A stretch of 9,866 nt of DNA from Anaerolineae bacterium (GCA_007123335.1 SKLG01000153.1:1-9866); one strand, 5' to 3'. Shown: positions 1 through 5,511, numbered from the stretch's first letter. Program-made: numbers and translations. Notes: a model not told the origin generated them from the letters alone.

Positions 1-1
1 C

Positions 2-397
2 ATTGAGGAGATGGGTGTAGAGTGCTGGGTGACCGGGTTGCGCTGCACCGAGGGACGCACGCGCACCGATTTCCAAGAGATCGAGGAGCGGGACGAAGGG
101 TTGATCAAACTGAACCCCATCCTGATCTGGCTTGAGCGCGAGATCTGGCAGTATCTCGCTGTGTACAATGTGCCTGTTAATCCGCTCTATCGCAAGGGCT
201 ATCGATCCCTCGGCTGCCTGCCATGCACGCATATTGCCGCTGGCCCCGACGAGCGAGCCGGCCGCTGGCTCGGCACGAGCAAGTGTGGCGGAGAGTGCGG
301 CATCCATACAAGACCGCTCAAATCGAACCATCAAGGACACGAACGGTATACCATACACGAGGCCGAGCTGGGGCGTACGCCGGTTACTGACCGATGA
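2..397 (+). CDS. cysH: Phosphoadenylyl-/adenylyl-sulfate reductase, C-terminal part (5' end outside window)
   Basis: This is the C-terminal part of the thioredoxin- or glutathione-dependent enzyme that reduces APS or PAPS to sulfite in assimilatory sulfate reduction. The reading frame is open from base 2, so the gene starts upstream. Visible family motifs are VTGLR near the beginning, the INP-like stretch KLNPI, a GYRSLGCLPCT segment holding a CxxC pair, and ECGIH with the catalytic cysteine close to the end. The CxxC pair is typical of the [4Fe-4S] class (bacterial APS reductases and relatives); the E. coli-type PAPS reductase lacks it. The partner CC motif of the cluster would lie upstream of the window. 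About 30 residues follow ECGIH, somewhat longer than the usual short tail. APS versus PAPS preference cannot be decided here. Sulfite reductase and cysteine synthase follow on the same strand. Confidence 0.93.
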   Translation: MEEMGVECWVTGLRCTEGRTRTDFQEIEERDEGLIKLNPILIWLEREIWQYLAVYNVPVNPLYRKGYRSLGCLPCTHIAAGPDERAGRWLGTSKCGGECGIHTRPLKSNHQGHERYTIHEAELGRTPVTDR

Positions 398-447
398 TGA
401 ACGCATCCTTCTGGAGCACGCGGCGATCAGCGATCTGCCGCGTGACC

Positions 448-492
448 AGAGAGGATGACATAATGCCCTCAACAAATGCATGCCGGAGATAG
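448..492 (+). other. Possible leader mini-ORF (9 codons) with its own ribosome binding site
   Basis: An ATG at 463-465 opens a nine-codon frame reading MPSTNACRR, with its TAG stop at 490-492. An AGAGAGG purine run at 448-454 sits eight bases upstream, a good Shine-Dalgarno distance. The frame contains one cysteine codon, and its stop lies in the loop of the hairpin at 481-509, so a ribosome finishing it would open that hairpin. The position, just before a cysteine synthase gene, is suggestive of a cysteine-responsive leader, but one Cys codon is weak support and so short an ORF can arise by chance. Confidence 0.2.
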
Positions 493-509
493 GCCTTTTC
501 TCTCCGGCA
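481..509 (+). promoter_or_regulatory. Perfect 9-bp hairpin in the cysH-cysK spacer
   Basis: TGCCGGAGA at 481-489 is exactly complementary to TCTCCGGCA at 501-509, around an 11-base loop. There is no T-run after the 3' arm, so it does not look like an intrinsic terminator. It may be an mRNA-processing or stability element between cysH and the cysteine synthase gene, or part of a leader control region together with the hairpin at 524-545. Confidence 0.5.
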
Positions 510-523
510 GGCCGACAGCTCGA

Positions 524-548
524 CCATTTGGGAGGCTCCCAAAGGAGG
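524..548 (+). promoter_or_regulatory. Hairpin abutting and partly covering the cysK ribosome binding site
   Basis: TTTGGGA at 527-533 pairs perfectly with TCCCAAA at 537-543 around a three-base GGC loop. CC at 524-525 can extend the stem to GG at 544-545 past one bulged A. The strong Shine-Dalgarno sequence AGGAGG is at 543-548, four bases before the ATG at 553. When folded, the stem would hide the first bases of the Shine-Dalgarno, so translation of the cysteine synthase could depend on opening it. The pairing is seen in sequence; the regulatory role is inferred. Confidence 0.5.
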
Positions 549-552
549 CACA

Positions 553-1536
553 ATGGGAAAGCAGCTACTGGAAACGGATGCATCTTTACGGCGGTTTGCG
601 CATATTGACGAGTTGATCGCCAACCCCCAGAACCCGACGCCGTTGGTGCGGGTCCATCGTGTTGTGTCCCAGTGTTCGATGGACCTGCATCTCAAGCTGG
701 AATGGTTCAACCCGTTCGGCTCTATCAAGGATCGTACCGCCCTGTTCCTGCTCAAGGGCATGATTGAGCGTGGTGAGCTGAACGGCAAAGATCTGGTCGA
801 GCCGACCTCGGGGAACACCGGTATTGCTCTGGCCGGTCTGGCGGCCATCATGGGCAAAAAGATATCGGTCACCATCCCCGATGGCGTCCCCGAGGAAAAG
901 AAGCTGCTCCTGCGTATGCTCGGCGCCGAGGTGTGGGCGACGCCGGACGATCTGTGCCCCATCGATCACCCCAAGGATGGTGCCATCGCGCTGGCGCACT
1001 CGATGGTTCACAGCAAGGCCAATGGTGGGCACTATGCCATGCCCAATCAGTACGAGAATCCGGACAATGTCAGGGCGCACTATGAGACCACAGGCCCCGA
1101 GGTTTGGGCCCAGACTCAGGGCGAGATCCGCTTTTTCTTTGCCGGCTATGGCACCTGTGGCACCATCACCGGCATTGGCAAATATCTGAAAGAGCAGAAC
1201 CCCGACATCCGCGTCATCGCCATGGAGCCGCAGAAGGGGCATCGTCTGCCTGGCCTCAAGAATCTCCAAGAATCCAAGCCGCCCGCCATCTTGGATACCA
1301 GCATCATTGATGAGGTGCTCAAGGTGGAGGATGACGACGCATATGCCATGACCAGGCGGCTCTTCCGTGAGGAAGGGCTCATTGTGGGACCCTCTACCGG
1401 CGCCATTGTGCACGCCGCGATCGAGTTCGGGCGTGACCGGGAGGGCGTCGGCGTGGCTATCTCGCCGGATAGCGGCCTGAAATATGCCAGCTTTTTCGCC
1501 GATATCTTGGGGGACGAGGGCAACCCGAGCTTATAG
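553..1536 (+). CDS. cysK: PLP-dependent cysteine synthase family protein
   Basis: A fold-type II PLP enzyme that joins sulfide (or another sulfur donor) to O-acetylserine or O-phosphoserine to make cysteine, in the cytoplasm. At 327 residues it is a normal length for the family. Visible motifs: NPTPLV near residues 27-32; NPFGSIKDR with the PLP Schiff-base lysine K59; PTSGNTG around 84-90 binding the substrate carboxylate; the PLP phosphate loop GYGTCGTITG at 198-207; GPSTGA at 279-284; and SPDSGLKY near 304-311. The phosphate loop has a cysteine (C202) where classical CysK has glycine (GTGGT). The amino donor substrate cannot be decided from sequence, and CysM or an O-phosphoserine sulfhydrylase is possible. 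The ATG is supported by AGGAGG four bases upstream. The sulfite reductase follows 39 bases later, so the two are almost certainly co-transcribed and the product would consume its sulfide. Confidence 0.9.
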   Translation: MGKQLLETDASLRRFAHIDELIANPQNPTPLVRVHRVVSQCSMDLHLKLEWFNPFGSIKDRTALFLLKGMIERGELNGKDLVEPTSGNTGIALAGLAAIMGKKISVTIPDGVPEEKKLLLRMLGAEVWATPDDLCPIDHPKDGAIALAHSMVHSKANGGHYAMPNQYENPDNVRAHYETTGPEVWAQTQGEIRFFFAGYGTCGTITGIGKYLKEQNPDIRVIAMEPQKGHRLPGLKNLQESKPPAILDTSIIDEVLKVEDDDAYAMTRRLFREEGLIVGPSTGAIVHAAIEFGRDREGVGVAISPDSGLKYASFFADILGDEGNPSL

Positions 1537-1575
1537 TTCGCGTTTTCAACCTTTCGACTTGTAGGAGGCAAGCTC

Positions 1576-3924
1576 ATGACTCGACGGGAGCACCCCGATC
1601 TATATAATCTGCCGGATAGCCTGACCCACGATTTGGCGACGTTGGTGACCATGGTGCAGCAATACAAGGCCGGCGAGATCTCTTCGCTGCGCTTCAGAGC
1701 GTTTCGCGTGCCCCTGGGCGTCTATGAACAGCGGGAGCTGGGCACGTATATGCTCCGCGTGCGGTTGCCCGGCGGCACCCTTTTACCCCGGCAGATGCAC
1801 AGGCTGGCGCAGGTCTCGCAGAGATATGGGAATGGCGTATTGCACGTTACCACGCGCCAGGATATCCAGGTCCATGGCGTGGTGGTCGACGATATACATC
1901 CGGCCCTCGTCTCGCTCCGCGAGGCCGGCCTCTCCACCTCGGGCGGTGGTGGCAACACGGTGCGCAACGTCACCGCCTGCTACGATGCCGGCGTCTGCTC
2001 TGCCGAGGCCTTTGATGTGACGCCCTACACTCTCGCGCTTACCGAGCATCTCTTGGCCGATCCGCTCTCTTTCCAGTTGCCGCGCAAGTTCAAGATCGCC
2101 CTGGCTGGCTGCGGACGCGATTGCTCCGGGGCCACGATTCACGATGTGGGCTTGATCGCCAAGCAGCGCGACGGCGAGCCGGGATTCGCCGTGTATGTGG
2201 GCGGCGGAATGGGTTCAGGCAGCCGCGTTGCCGATCTCTTGGAACCCTTTGTGCCCGCCAACGAGATCCATTGGGTCGTCGAGGCCGTTAAACGCGTGTT
2301 CGACAAGCACGGCAATCGGAAGAACAAGAACAAGGCGCGTTTGCGCTTTTTGCTCGACAAGATCGGCCTGGAGGCCTTTCGGGAGCTGTATGAGCAGGAG
2401 CTTGTCGCGGTGCGTCGTGATCAGCCGCAGCCGCTAGAGATTCGCCCCCTGGCTCCCTCTCCGCAGATAGAGACTGAGCCGCAAGCCGTGGAGGCCGAGA
2501 TCGATCAGGCTGGCTTGGCGGCATGGCAGGAGGCGAACGTGCTGCCGCAAAAGCAGGCCGGTTATTATATGGTCTTTCTTCCGCTGTTGTTGGGGGATAT
2601 TGCAGCGGAAGATTTGTCCGCTCTGGCCCACGTCGTGGAGCGCTATGGCGAGGGAATGCTGCGCGCCGAGCAGCGCCAGAACGCTGTCTTGCGCTGGGTT
2701 TCCGAGGCCCAGCTCGATGCGCTCTATGCCAGTCTTGCGCCCCTTGGCCTGGTGGAGAGCCAGCCGCCCATTCTGCGCGATCTGGTCTCTTGCACCGGAG
2801 CTTCGACCTGCCAGCTCGGCATCTGCCTATCTCGCGGGCTGGCCAAGGCCATCGCCAGGGAGCTATCGCGCTCCCATCTCGATCTCGCCGCTTTGGGCGA
2901 GTTGAGCCTGCACATCAGCGGTTGCCCGAATTCGTGCGGGCGGCATCCCATGGCCCAGATCGGCTTTTATGGCGCGGCGCGCAGGGTGCATGGGCGATTG
3001 GCCCCGCATTATACGAGCGTACTGGGCGGCCGGGTGGCGGAAGGGGAGACACGGCTGGCCGAACGGGCGGGCATCCTCCCGGCCAGAGATGTGCCCACGT
3101 ACGTGAAGGAGCTGCTTCAGGCTTATTCTGTCTCATCCGAGTTCCCCGATTTTGACGCCTTTATCGATAACGGTGGAGGTCGCATAGCCTCTGATCTGCT
3201 GGCCAAATATGCCGATGTGCCCGATTTCGACGAGGACAAGAACTATTACTTTGATTGGAGCGCGGAGGAGCTCTTTTCCATGGCTGGACGAGGGCCGGGC
3301 GAGTGCAGCGCAGGGGTCTTTGACCTGATTGACGCCGATCTGGATAGCGCCTGCGACGCGCTTACGGTGGGCAAACTCTTCGAGGCGGCCGGGCTGGCCA
3401 GCCGCGCCCTGCTGGTCACTCGCGGCGAACAGCCGGAGGATGATCTACAGGCCCTTACCCTCTTTAAAAAGCACTTTGCCGAGCCAGAGCTTGTCAGCGC
3501 TGAATTGGACAAGCTAGTCTCTGCTGGAATCGAGGCCGCTGGCGCACCGAATCCGGCACAGGCTTTTGATGCTACGCCGGATGATGTGGCTGCACTCATT
3601 GCTGCCGTGCAAGAGCTTTATGATAACATGGACCCCTCGCTGCGCTTTACGCCCGTCAAGGCGCAAGAAGCGGAGGTCCCCGAGGCGCCAGCTATCCAGG
3701 CAGATAGCTCTCACGATTTTCGCGGCGTTGTGTGTCCGCTGAACTATGTCAAAACGAAAATGGCGCTTGCCCCGCTACAGGCAGGCCAGATCCTTGAGGT
3801 GCTGCTGGATGATGAAGGTGCCCAAAACGTGCCCGATAGCGCCGCGCGAGATGGGCATCAAGTGCTGAACGTCGAGCGCCAGGCCAATCACTGGCGCGTG
3901 ATCATCCGCAAAGGCGGGGAATAG
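1576..3924 (+). CDS. Siroheme/[4Fe-4S] nitrite/sulfite reductase with C-terminal TusA-like sulfur-carrier domain
   Basis: A ferredoxin-type reductase that would carry out the six-electron reduction of sulfite to sulfide; nitrite is a possible alternative, but the cysH/cysK context favours sulfite. At 782 residues it is longer than a plain sulfite reductase of roughly 550-600. Residues 1-515 hold the two pseudo-symmetric halves: ferredoxin-like segments with HVTTRQDIQ near 90-98, then GGGGNTVRNVTAC. The siroheme-cluster motif of the second half is C406-x5-C412 and C450-x3-C454 (SGCPNSCG). The first half has the same spacing at C135/C141 and C179/C183. Residues about 540-690 form a mostly helical region I cannot name, with GRGPGECSAG at 571-580. 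A TusA-like domain covers about 713-780, with C720 in CPLN instead of the classic CPxP. An acidic, alanine- and proline-rich linker (about 694-712) precedes it. AGGAGG at 1563-1568, seven bases before the ATG, supports the start. Confidence 0.9.
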   Translation: MTRREHPDLYNLPDSLTHDLATLVTMVQQYKAGEISSLRFRAFRVPLGVYEQRELGTYMLRVRLPGGTLLPRQMHRLAQVSQRYGNGVLHVTTRQDIQVHGVVVDDIHPALVSLREAGLSTSGGGGNTVRNVTACYDAGVCSAEAFDVTPYTLALTEHLLADPLSFQLPRKFKIALAGCGRDCSGATIHDVGLIAKQRDGEPGFAVYVGGGMGSGSRVADLLEPFVPANEIHWVVEAVKRVFDKHGNRKNKNKARLRFLLDKIGLEAFRELYEQELVAVRRDQPQPLEIRPLAPSPQIETEPQAVEAEIDQAGLAAWQEANVLPQKQAGYYMVFLPLLLGDIAAEDLSALAHVVERYGEGMLRAEQRQNAVLRWVSEAQLDALYASLAPLGLVESQPPILRDLVSCTGASTCQLGICLSRGLAKAIARELSRSHLDLAALGELSLHISGCPNSCGRHPMAQIGFYGAARRVHGRLAPHYTSVLGGRVAEGETRLAERAGILPARDVPTYVKELLQAYSVSSEFPDFDAFIDNGGGRIASDLLAKYADVPDFDEDKNYYFDWSAEELFSMAGRGPGECSAGVFDLIDADLDSACDALTVGKLFEAAGLASRALLVTRGEQPEDDLQALTLFKKHFAEPELVSAELDKLVSAGIEAAGAPNPAQAFDATPDDVAALIAAVQELYDNMDPSLRFTPVKAQEAEVPEAPAIQADSSHDFRGVVCPLNYVKTKMALAPLQAGQILEVLLDDEGAQNVPDSAARDGHQVLNVERQANHWRVIIRKGGE

Positions 3925-3947
3925 CCGCTTGTTTTGCTCGCTGAACC

Positions 3948-4026
3948 GGGGCTCTGCGGGGATGTATGTTGCGTGCGTTTCATCCCCGATTGCTCGGTTA
4001 TACGTACGAGCGCCAAGCAGAGCCCT
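3948..4026 (+). ncRNA. Candidate structured RNA: three-way junction downstream of the sulfite reductase gene
   Basis: Three nested or adjacent stems can form. P1 pairs 3948-3957 with 4017-4026 (nine Watson-Crick pairs plus one G-U). P2 pairs 3958-3964 with 3981-3987 (seven pairs, 16-base loop) and stacks directly on P1. P3 pairs 3992-3996 with 4007-4011 (five pairs, 10-base loop). The whole element ends 22 bases before the intrinsic terminator at 4049-4077. I do not recognise the consensus of any riboswitch class I know (TPP, cobalamin, SAM, FMN, Moco, glycine, purine). It may be a 3' UTR stabiliser of the sulfite reductase mRNA, a small RNA, or the aptamer half of an attenuator whose expression platform is that terminator. 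Only the pairing is seen; function is inferred. Confidence 0.4.
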
Positions 4027-4048
4027 GACTCCAACCTGGAACTATTTG

Positions 4049-4077
4049 CCGCCGGCCATCGAGCGGCCGGCGGTTTT
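4049..4077 (+). terminator. Intrinsic terminator ending the sulfur-assimilation operon
   Basis: CCGCCGGCC at 4049-4057 and GGCCGGCGG at 4065-4073 form a perfect nine-pair, entirely G-C stem around a seven-base loop, followed immediately by TTTT at 4074-4077. The T-run is short but the stem is very stable. It lies 125 bases after the sulfite reductase stop and just before the promoter of the next operon, which is where an operon terminator is expected. Confidence 0.85.
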
Positions 4078-4113
4078 ATGACCCATGGAGCCCGTCCACG
4101 CGCCCAAGCCGTT

Positions 4114-4141
4114 TTGAGATTTACTAAACTTTGCCTATAAT
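4114..4141 (+). promoter_or_regulatory. Housekeeping-sigma promoter of the tetrapyrrole operon
   Basis: A -35 box TTGAGA (one change from TTGACA) at 4114-4119 and a perfect -10 box TATAAT at 4136-4141 are separated by 16 bases. Transcription would start near 4148, giving a 5' leader of about 36 bases before the GTG at 4184. The spacer contains a short palindrome, TTTACTAAA at 4120-4128, and another, CAATATTG, covers 4146-4153 at the expected start point. Either could be an operator. The region between the terminator and the -35 box (4078-4113) shows nothing else I can identify. Confidence 0.8.
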
Positions 4142-4173
4142 TACACAATATTGGGCAGATTTCACCATCATGT

Positions 4174-4179
4174 GGAGGG
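4174..4179 (+). promoter_or_regulatory. Ribosome binding site that decides the regulator start
   Basis: GGAGGG lies four bases before the GTG at 4184. The in-frame TTG at 4151 has no purine-rich site and falls only about three bases after the predicted transcription start, so the GTG is the better start. Confidence 0.75.
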
Positions 4180-4183
4180 CTGT

Positions 4184-4843
4184 GTGGCGTCGACAGAGGA
4201 CCGTTGGCTCACGATTCACGAGGCGAGCGATCTGCTCGGCGTACATCCGGCAACGCTGCGCACATGGGCCGATGAGGGGCAGATCGCTGTAGCCCGCACT
4301 CCCGGCGGGCACCGCCGCTTCCGCCGCTCTGATGTTCAGGCGTTGATGCAACCCGAGCGATCAGGCGCCGATACGGCATTGGATCTCATCCCCGCCGCAG
4401 CCTCGGCCGACGTCGCCATCTCGCATGTGCGGCGGGATCTGTCTCATTTGAACCCTTTTGGCGACACGCGCCTGGCAACGTTGAGCGAGGAGGACCGCCT
4501 CCGCTTCCAGCACGATGGCAGACAGCTCGTTCACCTGGCCATCCAATACGTAGCGCGCCGCAAGGGGCATCAGACCATCCTCGATCAGGCTGCCGAGATC
4601 GGCCGCATCTATGGCCGGACCTGCATCCGCCATCACCTCACTCTCGTCGATGCCGTTCGTACCTTCTCCCACTTTCGCGAGGCGGTGCTTGACGCGATCT
4701 GCCCCACACATGGGCCAGTCCATGCCGGCGACCAGGAATCGGTCCGCGTCCGACGAGAGATGAACACATTCTTTGACGCGCCCTTTTATGCCATGCTTGA
4801 GGTCTATGATCGTTCCCACACAACCTGGATCGCGCCGTCGTGA
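4184..4843 (+). CDS. MerR/excisionase-type HTH transcriptional regulator with helical C-terminal domain
   Basis: A predicted DNA-binding regulator of 219 residues, starting at GTG. Residues about 8-55 form a MerR-like winged helix-turn-helix: LTIHEASDLLGVHPATLRTW followed by the wing with TPGGHRRFRRSDV, the usual signature of this fold. Residues about 75-175 look all-helical and amphipathic, with RLRFQHDGRQL, GRIYGRTCIRHH and FSHFREAVLDAI. The pattern recalls the N-terminal sensor (RsbRD_N) domain of stressosome proteins, which adopts a globin-like fold in RsbR; this resemblance is from memory of motif pattern only. It has several histidines (H125-type positions, H150, H151, H163) that could bind metal or heme, unproven. 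It heads the tetrapyrrole operon, and its stop overlaps the next start by four bases (GTGA), so it probably senses a product of this pathway or redox state and controls its own promoter. Target and ligand are unknown. Confidence 0.8.
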   Translation: MASTEDRWLTIHEASDLLGVHPATLRTWADEGQIAVARTPGGHRRFRRSDVQALMQPERSGADTALDLIPAAASADVAISHVRRDLSHLNPFGDTRLATLSEEDRLRFQHDGRQLVHLAIQYVARRKGHQTILDQAAEIGRIYGRTCIRHHLTLVDAVRTFSHFREAVLDAICPTHGPVHAGDQESVRVRREMNTFFDAPFYAMLEVYDRSHTTWIAPS

Positions 4844-5487
4844 GCGGGTATCCCATCATCCTATCCGATCTTGAGCATGCGCGCTGCGTGGTCATTGGAG
4901 GAGGAAAAGTGGCGGCGCGAAAAGTAGCGGGCCTGGTTGAGGCCGGCGCCCGCCCCGTCGTCATCAGTCCCGAGCTGTGCCCAGAGCTATGTGCCCTTGA
5001 GAGGTGCGCGACCATTCTGCGCCGACCGTACCGGCAGGGCGACCTGGATGACGCCTTTTTGGTGATAGCCGCCACAGACGATAAAGCCATCAACCACGAG
5101 ATCGCCGAAACCTGTCGTCGGCGCGACATCCTGATCAATGTCGTGGATCGCCCGGAGCTTTGCACCTTTACCGCTCCCGCCGTGGTGCGACGGGGCGACC
5201 TGCTCATCGCCATCGCCACCGGCGGGCGCAGTCCGGCCTTGGCTCGCTTTTTGCGCGAAACCCTCGAATCACTCATCGATCCGGCCTATGGGGAATTGCT
5301 GGCCATCCTCGGCGATCTGCGCGGCGATATTCACAGCCGCGTTCCGCGCTCTGAACAGCGCAGCGTGTGGCGGGAACTTTTGGATGGACGGCTCTTGGCG
5401 CGGCTTCGGTCCGACGGAGAGGCGGATGCGCGTCGGTTGGCGCGACACATCGTTGAATGCCATATACCGACAGCACCGGAGCCATGA
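4840..5487 (+). CDS. cysG: Precorrin-2 dehydrogenase / sirohydrochlorin ferrochelatase (siroheme synthase, CysG N-terminal type)
   Basis: Equivalent to the N-terminal module of CysG (Met8p/SirC family). It uses NAD+ to oxidise precorrin-2 to sirohydrochlorin, and in the bifunctional members inserts Fe2+ to give siroheme. The 215-residue length is normal for the stand-alone form. The NAD-binding Rossmann motif is VVIGGGKVAARKV at about 17-29. The segment NVVDRPELCTF contains D103, matching the catalytic aspartate of CysG (D104) and Met8p. TGGRSPALAR at 128-137 places S131 at the position of the phosphorylatable serine of CysG. The methyltransferase half is not fused here but is encoded by the CobA-HemD gene three genes downstream. 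The GTG start at 4840 overlaps the regulator stop by four bases, indicating coupled translation. Whether it also chelates iron, or only dehydrogenates as in SirC of B. megaterium, cannot be told from sequence. Confidence 0.93.
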   Translation: MSGYPIILSDLEHARCVVIGGGKVAARKVAGLVEAGARPVVISPELCPELCALERCATILRRPYRQGDLDDAFLVIAATDDKAINHEIAETCRRRDILINVVDRPELCTFTAPAVVRRGDLLIAIATGGRSPALARFLRETLESLIDPAYGELLAILGDLRGDIHSRVPRSEQRSVWRELLDGRLLARLRSDGEADARRLARHIVECHIPTAPEP

Positions 5488-5493
5488 GTGTAC

Positions 5494-5498
5494 GGAGG
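5494..5498 (+). promoter_or_regulatory. hemA ribosome binding site with long spacing
   Basis: GGAGG is followed by 13 bases before the ATG at 5512, longer than the usual 5-9. No better start lies between them, and the in-frame GTG at 5488 precedes the site, so it cannot use it. Weak initiation at the first committed enzyme is possible. Confidence 0.5.
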
Positions 5499-5511
5499 AT
5501 ACGGTATAGAT

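Noticed and set aside
132..458. 108-codon + strand ORF overlapping cysH
   Set aside because: Most of it is cysH read in another frame with no recognisable motif; only its last 20 or so residues look coding-like, and those are reported separately as a weak finding.
394..492. 32-codon frame starting with ATGATGA at the cysH stop
   Set aside because: The start overlaps the stop attractively, but there is no Shine-Dalgarno at the right place and the composition (many Arg, Ser, Cys) does not look like a protein.
481..509. Intrinsic terminator after cysH
   Set aside because: The stem is good but no T-run follows, and cysK continues on the same strand with no clear promoter of its own in the spacer.
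384..962. 192-codon - strand ORF across the cysH-cysK spacer
   Set aside because: Antisense to the cysteine synthase start and its ribosome binding site; serine/arginine-rich composition typical of an antisense shadow of a GC-rich gene.
586..1413. 275-codon - strand ORF
   Set aside because: Lies entirely opposite the cysteine synthase gene, whose motifs are unmistakable; no independent family signature.
3948..4026. tRNA or a known riboswitch class
   Set aside because: The fold has only three helices, no acceptor/CCA-like end or TPsiC loop, and none of the conserved cores I know for TPP, cobalamin, SAM, FMN, Moco or purine riboswitches.
4151..4183. Upstream TTG start for the regulator
   Set aside because: Only about three bases from the predicted transcription start and without a Shine-Dalgarno; the GTG at 4184 has GGAGGG at a good distance.
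5488..5511. GTG start for hemA immediately after the dehydrogenase stop
   Set aside because: The GGAGG at 5494-5498 lies downstream of it, and the extra eight residues are not part of the conserved GluTR N-terminus.
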